A program made the position numbers and the translations under genes. DNA of 64,000 nucleotides, from the NCBI RefSeq assembly GCF_049856175.1, contig NZ_JBNDNA010000004.1, positions 186,001-250,000 of the forward strand, in the 5' to 3' direction. Positions 45,492 to 53,830 of this stretch are shown piece after piece. Source of the stretch: JB111 sp049856175. GTDB taxonomy: Bacteria; Actinomycetota; Actinomycetes; Actinomycetales; Actinomycetaceae. Position 1 is the stretch's first letter, and every line of letters starts with the position of its first letter. The notes under the pieces are model-generated. The model was not told the DNA's origin. It worked only from the letters and a program-made list of their open reading frames with translations, and ran no database searches.

Positions 45492-46514
45492 ATGCGCGAC
45501 CTGGGCCGGCTCCCCAAGGCCCACCTGCACCTGCACTTCACCGGCTCCATGCGCGTGTCCACGCTGCTCGACCTCGCCGAGGACGAGGGCGTCCGGCTCC
45601 CCGCGAACCTCACGGACGACGTCGCGCTGCGCGTCCCCGCCGACAAGCGCGGCTGGTTCCGGTTCCAGCGGTCCTACGACACCGCGCGCGCCGTCGTCCG
45701 GTCCGAGGCCGCGATGCGCCGGATCGTCGCGGAGGCCGCCGCCGACGACGCCGCCGAGGGCTCGCGCAGGCTGGAGATCCAGGTCGACCCCACGAGCTAC
45801 GCCCCGTACGTGGGCGGTCTCACGCCCGCCCTCGAGATCGTGCTCGACGAGGCCGCCGCGGCGTCCCGGGCGACGGGCGTCCAGGTGGCCGTCATCGTCG
45901 CCGCGTCCCGCACCCGGCACCCGCTCGACGCCCGCACGCTGGCCCGTCTCGCGGCCCTCCACGCGGGGGACGGCCCGGGTCAGGTCGTCGGGTTCGGCCT
46001 GAGCAACGACGAGCGCCGCGGCACGACCTCCGACTGGGCGGCGGCCTTCCGCATCGCCCGCCAGGCCGGTCTCGCGGCGATGCCGCACGGCGGCGAGCTC
46101 CTCGGGCCCGACCACGTGGCCGACGTCGTCACGCACCTGCGGCCCGACCGGCTCGGGCACGGCGTGCGGCTCGCCGAGTCCCCCGACCTCCTCGCCCGGG
46201 TGGTCGACGCGGGGATCGCCCTCGAGGTGTGCCCCGCCTCCAACGTCTCGCTCGGGGTGTACCCGACCGCCGCCGACGTGCCGCTGCGGAGCCTGCTCGA
46301 CTCCGGCGCCACGCTGGCTCTCGGTGCCGACGACCCCCTGCTGTTCCTCTCCCGCCTCACCGACCAGTACGTCGCCGCCCGCGAGGTCCACGGCCTCGGC
46401 GACGCCGAGATCGCCGGCCTCGCCAAGGGCTCGCTGCGCGCGTCCCGGGCCCACCGTCGCGACGTCGCACGCTGGGTCGCCGAGGTCGACGAGTGGCTCG
46501 CGGAGCCCGCGTGA
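45492..46514 (+). CDS. adenosine-deaminase-like metal-dependent deaminase
   Basis: 340 residues. Zinc ligands and catalytic residues of the ADA family are visible: HLHLH (11-15), the HGGE segment (His198, Glu201), LGHG (His222), and ADDP (Asp279, Asp280). EVCPASNVSLGV is also typical. The substrate loop is HFTGSM instead of the common LDGS/LEGT, and HGGE replaces HAGE, so the substrate may be adenosine, adenine or a modified purine. First gene of a three-gene overlapping operon. Confidence 0.85.
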   Translation: MRDLGRLPKAHLHLHFTGSMRVSTLLDLAEDEGVRLPANLTDDVALRVPADKRGWFRFQRSYDTARAVVRSEAAMRRIVAEAAADDAAEGSRRLEIQVDPTSYAPYVGGLTPALEIVLDEAAAASRATGVQVAVIVAASRTRHPLDARTLARLAALHAGDGPGQVVGFGLSNDERRGTTSDWAAAFRIARQAGLAAMPHGGELLGPDHVADVVTHLRPDRLGHGVRLAESPDLLARVVDAGIALEVCPASNVSLGVYPTAADVPLRSLLDSGATLALGADDPLLFLSRLTDQYVAAREVHGLGDAEIAGLAKGSLRASRAHRRDVARWVAEVDEWLAEPA

Positions 46515-47497
46515 CCGCTCGACTGCGGTGGTGGCGACGCCTCACGCTCGCCGTCGCCGACCTCGTCTCGCCGCCCGCCGGCCGGCAGGTGCGGCTGCGT
46601 CCCGGGTCGCGGCGCACGGTCGCCCGGCTCTCGCGCACCGCCACGTCGATGCGGCTCCTCGACGGGACGTTCGTCCGCGTCCATCGCGTCGGCGCACCCG
46701 GCGCCGGCGCCGAGCACGAGAACCCCGACGTCCCCGGCGACGGCCGGGTGACGTTCGTGCTCCTGCACGGCGTGGGACTCTCCTCGATCTACCTGCTTCC
46801 GCTGGCCGAGGACCTCGCGGAGCACGGCGAGGTCCTCCTCGTCGACCTGCCCGGCTTCGGCGACGTCCCGCCGCCGGCGACGACGCTCGGCATCGCCGGC
46901 CTCGCCGAGGTCGTCGAGGACGTGCTGGCCGCCGGCGGGGTGCACGACCCGGTCCTCGTCGGCCACTCGATGGGCGCCCAGGTCGCGGTGGAGATGATGG
47001 CCCGGCAGCCGGACGCCCTGCGCCGGGCCGTGCTCGTAGCGCCGCCCGTCAACGCCGCGGAGCGCCGCCCGCTCACCCAGCTGTGGCGGTACCTGCAGTC
47101 GGCGGTCCACGAGACGCACCGGCTCCGGCTGCTCGCCACCCGCTCCTACCTCACGGCGACCACCCGCTGGGTGGCGGACATCCTGCCCGAGGTGATGGGC
47201 TACCGGATCGAGGACCGGCTCGCGCTCGCGGGACCGTCGGCACGGGTGACGATCCTGCACGGTGAGCACGACCGCCTCGTGCCCGAGACCTGGGCCGGGG
47301 AGCTCGCCGGGCGCGTGCGGAGCTGCACGGTGGCACTCGTCCCGGGTGCGGCACACTCGGTGGTCGTCGAGGACCACCCTGCCGTCGTACGCGCCGCCCT
47401 GACCCACCTCGCCGACGACGAACGGCACGGGCCGGGCTCCGCCGTCCCGCCCGGCTCCCCCTCCGACGACGGGCACGGCCTGTCCGACGGGCCGTGA
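46511..47497 (+). CDS. alpha/beta hydrolase
   Basis: 328 residues from GTG at 46511, overlapping the deaminase stop (GTGA). The nucleophile elbow GHSMGA (Ser153), LHGEHDRLVPE (Asp254) and GAAHSVVVEDHP (His282) give a full Ser-Asp-His triad; LLHGVGLSS is the oxyanion-hole loop. No lid or family-specific features allow a substrate call. It follows a deaminase and precedes a second hydrolase, which suggests a joint small-molecule pathway. Confidence 0.85.
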   Translation: MTARLRWWRRLTLAVADLVSPPAGRQVRLRPGSRRTVARLSRTATSMRLLDGTFVRVHRVGAPGAGAEHENPDVPGDGRVTFVLLHGVGLSSIYLLPLAEDLAEHGEVLLVDLPGFGDVPPPATTLGIAGLAEVVEDVLAAGGVHDPVLVGHSMGAQVAVEMMARQPDALRRAVLVAPPVNAAERRPLTQLWRYLQSAVHETHRLRLLATRSYLTATTRWVADILPEVMGYRIEDRLALAGPSARVTILHGEHDRLVPETWAGELAGRVRSCTVALVPGAAHSVVVEDHPAVVRAALTHLADDERHGPGSAVPPGSPSDDGHGLSDGP

Positions 47498-48273
47498 CGC
47501 GGCGGCGGCACCCTCGGACCGGGGAGCACCTGCGGCGCGCCGCGGAGCTTGCCACCCGGCCGCTCGCGCACGGCCTGGACTACGCGTGGGTGGCCGCGAC
47601 CGCGGCGACCTCCGCGCGCGGCATGCTCAGGCGCGACGGCTGGCGCCCGGCCCTGCACGCCTCCCCCGACGGCGTCGACGACGCCGGTGCCGCCCCCGTC
47701 ATCCTTCTTCCCGGGGTCTACGAGTCGTGGCACATGCTGGCCCGGGTCGGGCGCGCGCTGGCCGGTGCGCGGCACCCGGTGGGCGTCGTCCCGGACCTCG
47801 GCCTCAACGCCCGCACCGTGGCCGACGGCGCGGCCGCCACGACCGCGTTCCTGGCCGGGCTCGACCTCACCGGGGTGGTGCTCGTCGCCCACAGCAAGGG
47901 CGGGCTCGTCGGCAAGGCGGCGATGCTCGGGCCCGAGGGGCACCGGGTGGCGGGGATGGTCGCGATCGCCACGCCGTGGCGCGGCTCGAGGTGGGCGCAG
48001 GCGTTCCCGCCGCGCTCCGTCGTCGGCGGCCTGCGGCCCTCGGCGCCGGACCTCGTGAGCCTCGCCCGCCGCACGGAGGTCGACGCGCGGATCGTCTCCC
48101 TCGCCCCCGCGTGGGATCCGCACGTGCCGGGTGGCTCGTACCTGCATGGGGCGACGAACGTCCGACTGGCCGAGCGCGGGCACTTCCGCCCGCTCGGGTC
48201 CCCGGCGGTCCACGCCCTCGTCGCCCGGCACGTGGCCCGGCTGTCCGGGCGCCCCGCCGCGCGCCCGGACTGA
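47494..48273 (+). CDS. alpha/beta hydrolase, lipase-like
   Basis: 259 residues from GTG at 47494, again GTGA-overlapping. VAHSKGGLVG (Ser134), AWDPHVPG (Asp208) and RGHFRPLG (His230) form the triad; LLPGVYESW is the oxyanion loop. The AHSKGG elbow and IATPWRGSRWA region resemble triacylglycerol-lipase/PGAP1-type hydrolases. N-terminus has no signal peptide. No strong terminator follows. Confidence 0.82.
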   Translation: MTRRRHPRTGEHLRRAAELATRPLAHGLDYAWVAATAATSARGMLRRDGWRPALHASPDGVDDAGAAPVILLPGVYESWHMLARVGRALAGARHPVGVVPDLGLNARTVADGAAATTAFLAGLDLTGVVLVAHSKGGLVGKAAMLGPEGHRVAGMVAIATPWRGSRWAQAFPPRSVVGGLRPSAPDLVSLARRTEVDARIVSLAPAWDPHVPGGSYLHGATNVRLAERGHFRPLGSPAVHALVARHVARLSGRPAARPD

Positions 48274-48304
48274 CCAGGTCCGCGGACGAGCGTAGGCCGG
48301 GCCG

Positions 48305-49438
48305 TCAGGCCGCTCGCCGCAGCTTCCCGCCGCGCCGCTCGCACCGGTCCCGCAGCTGATCGAGGTCGACGCCCGGGTCCAGCTCGCGGGCGTTGAGGAC
48401 CACGTCGAGCGGGCCCGCCGAGGCTCCCGCGTACTCGGTGAGCGCCCAGTCGATCGCCCCGAGGATCGTGGAGTGGGGATTCCCGAACACGCCCCCGCCG
48501 ATGAGCGTGAGCACCACGCGACGCCGCCCGGTGGCGGCCGCCGCGAGCAGCGTCCCCAGGTAGGCGGCACGCAGCAGCGTCCGGGCGACGTCGAGCAGCG
48601 CACCGGTCGGCGGACGGCCGTCGCCGTAGAGGCCGGAGGCGAGCGTGGAGGTGCACACCTGCGCGATGCGCGTCCCTGGGGGCACCGACCCACGCCAGCT
48701 CGCGCCGAGAGCCACCTCGACGTCGTCGTGCACGCCGACCCGGATGTCCTCACGGCGCTCCGCGAGCGCACGGACCACGGCGTCGACGTCGGCCAGGTCA
48801 CCTGGCCGCAGGTATCCGCCGACGGCGCGACCGATGCGCGCGGGCAGCGCGTCGGCGAGAAGCTCGACCTGACGGTCGTCCGTCTGAACGAAGGTGCCGC
48901 CGGCGCCGTCCGGGGCGGCGTGGTGCCGCAGGAGGGCACCGGGGAAGGCCCCGATCGCGGCGCGGGGGCCCTGCGTGGGGTCGGAGAGGTACTCGGGGAC
49001 CGGGACGAGCCTCGGTGACGGGGCCTCGAGGCAGTTGAGCTGGGAGGCGACCTGGAACAGCGTGTCCCGCGCGGCGAACGCCTGCAACGCACCGATGTCC
49101 GTGAGCGGGTGGGCGCCGACGAGCACCGAGAGGGTCGCTCCGGCCGGAGCGTCCCCCGGATCGTCCGTCGGTGCCGCGGCGGCGGCAGCGCGCAGCTCGG
49201 CGAGGGTCGGCGTGGTGAACCGGCCGGCCCGCCAGGTGCGGGGCCCGACGACGAGGTCGTACCCGCCGTCGGGTGTCCGCCGCAGCGAGGCGCTGCCGTC
49301 TCGCAACGCACGGTCGGCCCGGCCGACCACATCGGCGTCGCCCCGACCGAGCGTGGCGGCCACGGCTGTGCCAGCGGCTTCGATCTCCGCCCGTGTGCCG
49401 CGCAGGAGGGTGTCAAGGAGGTCGGGGACGGCGGTCAC
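48305..49438 (-). CDS. macrodomain-like protein of unknown function
   Basis: 377 residues from GTG at 49438 (GGAGG upstream). FQVASQLNCLE (128-138) and TLIGGGVFGNPHSTILGAID (311-330) resemble the sequence motifs of macrodomain-like proteins with FQVASQFN/LE and GGGxFGN segments; if so it would bind or hydrolyse ADP-ribose derivatives. This is recognition by memory and has not been tested by search. Convergent with the hydrolase operon and divergent from none; murB follows upstream. Confidence 0.6.
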   Translation of the reverse strand: MTAVPDLLDTLLRGTRAEIEAAGTAVAATLGRGDADVVGRADRALRDGSASLRRTPDGGYDLVVGPRTWRAGRFTTPTLAELRAAAAAAPTDDPGDAPAGATLSVLVGAHPLTDIGALQAFAARDTLFQVASQLNCLEAPSPRLVPVPEYLSDPTQGPRAAIGAFPGALLRHHAAPDGAGGTFVQTDDRQVELLADALPARIGRAVGGYLRPGDLADVDAVVRALAERREDIRVGVHDDVEVALGASWRGSVPPGTRIAQVCTSTLASGLYGDGRPPTGALLDVARTLLRAAYLGTLLAAAATGRRRVVLTLIGGGVFGNPHSTILGAIDWALTEYAGASAGPLDVVLNARELDPGVDLDQLRDRCERRGGKLRRAA

Positions 49439-49503
49439 GGGTGCCTCCGGGGCAGACGTTCGGGCGGGAAGGGGGCCAGTGGTGGGCTCGGGCGCGGAGC
49501 AGG

Positions 49504-50700
49504 TCAGAGCTCGACGCCGAGGAGCACCGGTTCGGGGACGAGCTCGACCCCGTAGGCCGCCCGCACGCCGTCGCGGACCTCGCGGGCGAGCGCGACGACG
49601 TCGGACGCCCGCGCGCCGCCCCGGTTGGTCAGGGCGAGCGCGTGCCGGCTGGAGATCGCCGCCGGTCCGGGCATGCCGTGCCCCTTGTGGAACCCGGCAT
49701 GGTCGATGAGCCAGGCGGCCGAGGTCTTCACCCACGTCGCGCCCGACCCGTCCGGCGCGGGCGCGTCGAACCGCGGCGCGGCCTGCGGCAGCTCCGCGGC
49801 CCGGTCGGGCGGCAGGATCGGGTTGGTGAAGAAGGACCCGGCGGACCAGGTGTCGTGGTCATCGGCCTCCAGCACCATGCCCTTGCCGCGGCGCAGCTCG
49901 AGCACGGCGGCACGGACGTCGGTCGAGGGGGCACGCTGCCCGATCTCGACGCCGAGCGTGCGGGCGAGCTCGGCGTACCGCACGGGCGCGGACATCACGC
50001 TCGCCGGGGTCTGGAAGGAGACCGACAGGACGACCCAGCGACCGGTCGGGCCCCAGGTGCGGCCTCCCCCGGCGCCGGTGTCGGTGAGGGAACGCTTGAG
50101 GACCGAGGTGCGGTAGCCCAGGCCGAGGTCCATGAGGGCGAGCGTGCGCGGCCGCCCCGCGAGGCGGTCCCACGCCCGCACGTGCGAGAGCACGCCCGCG
50201 ACCTCCTGCCCGTAGGCGCCCACGTTCTGCACGGGGGTCGCCCCGGTGGAGCCGGGGATCCCGGACAGGGCCTCGAGGCCCGAGGCACCGTCGGCCACCG
50301 CGCGGGCCACGACGTCGTCCCACACGGCGCCGGCCGGCGCCGTGAACTGCCCGCCGCCGCACCCCTGGACGCTGTCCACGTCGAGCTCACGGCGCGTGTC
50401 GCGCACGACGATCCCGTCGAACCCGGCGTCGCCGACGAGCAGGTTGGAGCCGCCGCCCAGCACGAGCAGCGGTGTCCCGTCCGCGTCGGCCGCCCGCACC
50501 GCGTCGACGATCTCGGCCTCGGACCCGGCGTCGACGAGCGTCCCGATCGGGCCGCCGACCCGCAGGGTGGTCGCCTCGGCGAACGTGGTCGGCGCGATCG
50601 CGTCGGCCCCCGGCGTGGGGCCGGGGGGTGTCGCCGTGGCCGGCGGCGTCGTCGTGCCCGCGGCCGTCGGGCCGGCGCCGCGCCCGCGAACCTCGCTCAC
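49504..50700 (-). CDS. murB: UDP-N-acetylenolpyruvoylglucosamine reductase
   Basis: 398 residues, longer than usual because of a 36-residue Pro/Thr/Ala-rich N-terminus. TTLRVGGPIGTLVDAGSEAE, VLGGGSNLLVGD, GIPGSTGATPVQNVGAYGQE, AGSFFTNPIL (catalytic Ser) and EPVLLGV (catalytic Glu) are conserved. Second cytosolic step of peptidoglycan precursor synthesis, FAD-dependent. GTG at 50700 overlaps the preceding stop. Confidence 0.94.
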   Translation of the reverse strand: MSEVRGRGAGPTAAGTTTPPATATPPGPTPGADAIAPTTFAEATTLRVGGPIGTLVDAGSEAEIVDAVRAADADGTPLLVLGGGSNLLVGDAGFDGIVVRDTRRELDVDSVQGCGGGQFTAPAGAVWDDVVARAVADGASGLEALSGIPGSTGATPVQNVGAYGQEVAGVLSHVRAWDRLAGRPRTLALMDLGLGYRTSVLKRSLTDTGAGGGRTWGPTGRWVVLSVSFQTPASVMSAPVRYAELARTLGVEIGQRAPSTDVRAAVLELRRGKGMVLEADDHDTWSAGSFFTNPILPPDRAAELPQAAPRFDAPAPDGSGATWVKTSAAWLIDHAGFHKGHGMPGPAAISSRHALALTNRGGARASDVVALAREVRDGVRAAYGVELVPEPVLLGVEL

Positions 50701-51125
50701 ACGGACCTCGCGAGGTCGACGAGCACGCGGGCGCGCGTGAGGACGGCGACCCCCTCGTGGCGCACGTCGACGTCGACTCGCACCGTTGTGCCCTCGACCT
50801 GGCCGGCTACGCCCGTCACCTCGAGCTCTGTCCCGCCGCCCGCCGGGACCACGACGGGGCGGGCGAACCGCGTCTGGACGTCGAGGACGGCTCCCGGGCC
50901 GCCCGCCCAGGTCTCGACGAGCGCGGCGGCGATGCCGAGCGTGGCCATCCCGTGCGCGATGACGCCGGGCAGGTCGACGGACGCTGCCACGGCGTCGTCG
51001 TGGTGGATGGGGTTGAAGTCCCCCGACGCGCCGGCGTAGCGGACCAGGGTGGTGCGGGTGACCGGCACGGTCTCCCGCAGGACCTCCTCGCCGACCTCGG
51101 GCACGGGGCGGGGCGCGGCGCTCAT
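50697..51125 (-). CDS. MaoC-like hotdog dehydratase, HadB-type subunit
   Basis: 142 residues. YAGASGDFNPIHHDDAVAAS holds the catalytic Asp and His of the R-specific hydratase motif; LPGVIAHGMATLGIA is the second hallmark. In mycobacteria HadAB are (3R)-hydroxyacyl-ACP dehydratases of mycolate elongation; here, in an apparent non-mycolate relative, the pair's role in fatty acid metabolism is inferred. Overlaps murB and the HadA-type gene by 4 nt. Confidence 0.85.
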   Translation of the reverse strand: MSAAPRPVPEVGEEVLRETVPVTRTTLVRYAGASGDFNPIHHDDAVAASVDLPGVIAHGMATLGIAAALVETWAGGPGAVLDVQTRFARPVVVPAGGGTELEVTGVAGQVEGTTVRVDVDVRHEGVAVLTRARVLVDLARSV

Positions 51126-51595
51126 GCGTCGCCCCGCACGGCGAGGGTGGACGTGACGGTGGCGACGGGGGCCTCGGTGCCCGCCTCGGCGATCTCGGCC
51201 CGGGTCGTCACGAGCGTGAGGGCCCCGCGGGCGAGGATCCGTTCGACGAGGACGCTGGTCCGCAGCCGGTCCCCCGCGACGATCGGCCGGTGGTGGGTGA
51301 TCCGCTCGTCGGCGTGGACCACGCGGGAGAAGTCGATGCCCGACTCCGGGGACGCGACGTAGGACTGCTCGGCGCGCTGCGCGAGCACGACCGCGAAGGT
51401 CGGCGGTGCCACGACGCCCGCGTAGCCGGCGGCGCGGGCCGCCTCGTCATCGGTGTGCAGCGGGTGCGTCGCACCGGTCGCCTCGGCCATCTCGACGATC
51501 TTCGCCTCGGACACGACGTAGGTCTCGGTCGGGGCATAGGTGCGCCCCGCGAGCGTCGGGTCGACGCCGGCGGGGCGCGGTGGGGTCTCGGTCAT
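51122..51595 (-). CDS. MaoC N-terminal-like dehydratase, HadA-type subunit
   Basis: 157 residues with a hotdog fold and no catalytic His-Asp pair: DPTLAGRTYAPTETYVVSEA and GATHPLHTDDEAARAAGYAG, then APPTFAVVLAQRAEQS. It probably forms a heterodimer with the downstream HadB-like subunit. Starts ATG at 51595. 43 bp after rpmG stop. Confidence 0.83.
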   Translation of the reverse strand: MTETPPRPAGVDPTLAGRTYAPTETYVVSEAKIVEMAEATGATHPLHTDDEAARAAGYAGVVAPPTFAVVLAQRAEQSYVASPESGIDFSRVVHADERITHHRPIVAGDRLRTSVLVERILARGALTLVTTRAEIAEAGTEAPVATVTSTLAVRGDA

Positions 51596-51638
51596 CCATC
51601 CAGGTTAGCCGCGGGCGGTGACGTCGTCCCCCCAGGGA

Positions 51639-51809
51639 TCAGCGGGTCTCGCGGTGACCGGTCTTCGTGTTGCAGCGCGGGCAGAACTTCTGCAGCTCGA
51701 GGCGGTCCGGGGTGTTCCGCTTGTTCTTCTTGGTGATGTAGTTCCGGCCCTTGCAGTTCTCGCAGGCCAGGGTGATCTTGGGGCGGATGTCCGCCGACTT
51801 GGTGGCCAT
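51639..51809 (-). CDS. rpmG: 50S ribosomal protein L33
   Basis: 56 residues, ATG at 51809: MATKSADIRPKITLACENCK, then RNYITKKNKRNTPDRLELQK and FCPRCNTKTGHRETR. CxxC pairs at 16-19 and 43-46 make this the zinc-binding form. Too short for many gene finders' default. Confidence 0.95.
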   Translation of the reverse strand: MATKSADIRPKITLACENCKGRNYITKKNKRNTPDRLELQKFCPRCNTKTGHRETR

Positions 51810-51865
51810 GATGTCCTCGTTCCTGTCGCTGAGCCCACCACCGCCGATGTGCGGTGCGGGCGCGG

Positions 51866-51939
51866 TAGCGGGAGGGGGGCTCGAACCCCCGACCTCACGA
51901 TTATGAGTCGTGCGCTCTGACCAGCTGAGCTACCCCGCC
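51866..51939 (-). tRNA. tRNA-Met (elongator, anticodon CAT)
   Basis: 74 nt. Acceptor GGCGGGG pairs with TCCCGCT with G-U at 1-72 and 7-66; discriminator A. The anticodon loop CTCATAA carries CAT on stem CACGA/TCGTG. It lacks the GGG/CCC anticodon-stem signature of initiator tRNA, so elongator is favoured; a tRNA-Ile with lysidine-modified CAT is not excluded. Confidence 0.9.
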
Positions 51940-51992
51940 ACGCGGCCACGAACGGCGTCCACGCGCGGGCGCAGGCTGTATCCGTGAACCAG

Positions 51993-52065
51993 AGCCCCGA
52001 AAGGGAATCGAACCCTTGACCTTCTCCTTACCATGGAGACGCTCTGCCGACTGAGCTATCGGGGC
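51993..52065 (-). tRNA. tRNA-Thr (anticodon GGT)
   Basis: 73 nt. Acceptor GCCCCGA/TCGGGGC, D-arm, anticodon stem TCTCC/GGAGA with loop ATGGTAA (anticodon GGT), T-arm AAGGG-TTCGATT-CCCTT; discriminator U. Confidence 0.95.
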
Positions 52066-52208
52066 GTGCCCGACGACAAGCTCATCGAGGCAGCGCGGAC
52101 GAGCCTACAACGCGGCGACGGCGCCGGGCCAACCACGAGGGCCCGGGCACGCGGTGAGTGTGCTCACAGGCCCCGCTCACCGGCGTCGCCGCGCCGCACG
52201 ACGACGAA

Positions 52209-52234
52209 GGCCGGACCCGCATGCGGGTCCGGCC
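52209..52234 (-). terminator. palindromic hairpin after tRNA-Tyr
   Basis: GGCCGGACCCGC-AT-GCGGGTCCGGCC, 12-bp perfect arms (2-nt centre), 5 bp past the tRNA 3' end; on the minus strand it is followed by TTCGTCGTCG. Confidence 0.75.
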
Positions 52235-52239
52235 GGTCG

Positions 52240-52320
52240 TGGCGAGTGCAGGATTCGAACCTGCGAAGCTTGCGCGGCTGATTTACAGTCAGCTCCCTTT
52301 GGCCGCTCGGGCAACTCGCC
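52240..52320 (-). tRNA. tRNA-Tyr (anticodon GTA)
   Basis: 81 nt with a long variable arm (class II). Acceptor GGCGAGT/ACTCGCC, discriminator A; stem GCTGA/TCAGC, loop CTGTAAA carrying GTA; T-arm GCAGG-TTCGAAT-CCTGC. Confidence 0.95.
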
Positions 52321-52446
52321 GGGCATCCCTCAACGGGTGCGGATGGCACGATATCAACATCCGGGCGCAGGTCCGTAGCCACCTGGGCGAGTCCTGCGTC
52401 ACCCACCGCCCCGCCAGCGGGGCCCGTCTACCAGCCGGAGGCTCAC

Positions 52447-52944
52447 ATGGCCGACTCCTCGTTCGACATCGTGTCCAAGGTCGACCGCCAGGAGGTCGAC
52501 AACGCGGTCAACCAGGCACGCAAGGAGATCGGCCAGCGCTACGACTTCCGCGGCGTCGGCGCCGACGTCACGCTCAAGGGCGATGTCGTGTCGATGGCCG
52601 CCAACACGGCCGAGCGCGTGCTCGCGGTCCTCGACGTGCTCGAGACCAAGCTCGTGCGCCGCGGCGTCTCGCTCAAGGCCCTCGACCTCGGCGAGAAGGA
52701 GCCCGTGCAGTCCGGCAAGGAGTTCCGCCTCGCCGGCCCGCTGAAGGAGGGGCTGGACCAGGACGTCGCGAAGAAGATCACCAGGCTGATCCGCGACGAG
52801 GGGCCCAAGGGCGTGAAGGCCAACATCACCGGTGACGAGATCCGCGTGAGCAGCAAGTCGCGCGACGACCTCCAGTCCGTCATCGCCCTGCTCAAGCGCG
52901 CCGACGACATCGACGCCGCGCTCCAGTACGTCAACTACCGCTGA
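52447..52944 (+). CDS. YajQ-family nucleotide-binding protein
   Basis: 165 residues, standard length. MADSSFDIVSKVDRQEVDNA, QRYDFRGVGADVTLKGD, and QVIRDEGPKGVKANITGDEIRV-like segments near the end (IRDEGPKGVKANITGD) identify the YajQ/DUF520 family. YajQ-type proteins bind nucleotides or cyclic-di-GMP in some bacteria; here no partner is evident. ATG at 52447, GGAGG 7 nt upstream. Confidence 0.93.
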   Translation: MADSSFDIVSKVDRQEVDNAVNQARKEIGQRYDFRGVGADVTLKGDVVSMAANTAERVLAVLDVLETKLVRRGVSLKALDLGEKEPVQSGKEFRLAGPLKEGLDQDVAKKITRLIRDEGPKGVKANITGDEIRVSSKSRDDLQSVIALLKRADDIDAALQYVNYR

Positions 52945-52974
52945 CCCGGGCAGAACCCCGCCGAGCAGCCCCGG

Positions 52975-53694
52975 TCAGGCCGGGTCGCCGAGCAGCCTCT
53001 CCAGCGCGTCGACCGTCTCGACCTCGACGACGGTGTCGCCGACAGCGGGGGTGGCGATGACGTGGGCGACCGCACGGCCCGCCTGGTCGGCGGTCAGCCA
53101 CTCCTTCTTCCCCTTCGTGCGGGAGCGCGTGACGACCGGCCCCAGCAGGAGGGACGACGCACGTGGCGACCCGCCCGCCTCGGCGCTGACCACCTGCCGG
53201 AGCATGAGCTGGGCGGCACCCGCCATGCTCACCGGCCCGGCGGTCGCCGCCGCCTCTCGCGCGGCGGTGCCGGTGATGAACGTGTAGGTACCGTCGGCGG
53301 GCAGGGCGCGCACGAGTGCCCGGGCGAGCGCGACGTGCGTGGTGACCGTGCTGACGAAGTCCCGCCGCCAGGTCTCCTCGGTCAGCTCCCAGACATGCTC
53401 ACCCTGGTGCCAGCCGCCGATCGCGGCGACGACGTCGGTGACGCCGCGATCGGCGACCCGTGCGGCGAGCGCCTCCGCGTCCTCGAACGACTCGTACGGG
53501 TGGTCGACGAGCAGGAGCCGCGTCGCCAGGTCGGCACCGATCAGGTCACGGAGCTCGGCGAGCCGCCCCGGACGGGCACTCGGCACGACGACGCGCGCGC
53601 CGGCCGTGAGCAGGGCCCGGACGATCCCCTCTCCGACGTTGCCGGTGCCCCCGGCGACGAGGACGACGCGTGCGGACAGGTCGTGGGCAGTCAT
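52975..53694 (-). CDS. short-chain dehydrogenase/reductase-like protein
   Basis: 239 residues from ATG at 53694 (an upstream in-frame stretch has no support). VVLVAGGTGNVGEGIVRALL is the nucleotide-binding GxxGxxG region of an SDR fold. The catalytic YxxxK is not visible: around the expected site the sequence is SMAGAAQLMLRQ. So it may bind NAD(P) without being a classical dehydrogenase. Convergent with yajQ by 30 bp. Confidence 0.75.
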   Translation of the reverse strand: MTAHDLSARVVLVAGGTGNVGEGIVRALLTAGARVVVPSARPGRLAELRDLIGADLATRLLLVDHPYESFEDAEALAARVADRGVTDVVAAIGGWHQGEHVWELTEETWRRDFVSTVTTHVALARALVRALPADGTYTFITGTAAREAAATAGPVSMAGAAQLMLRQVVSAEAGGSPRASSLLLGPVVTRSRTKGKKEWLTADQAGRAVAHVIATPAVGDTVVEVETVDALERLLGDPA

Positions 53695-53830
53695 GGCAGC
53701 CTCCCAGGTGCGCCGGGACGGCGGCGCAGACCAGACGATACGCCGACGCCGCACGGCGTCCGCCGCCGGCCGGTACCCGCCGCACGGGCCGGCCCACCCG
53801 GCCGGCCCACCCGGCGGGCGCACCCGCCAC

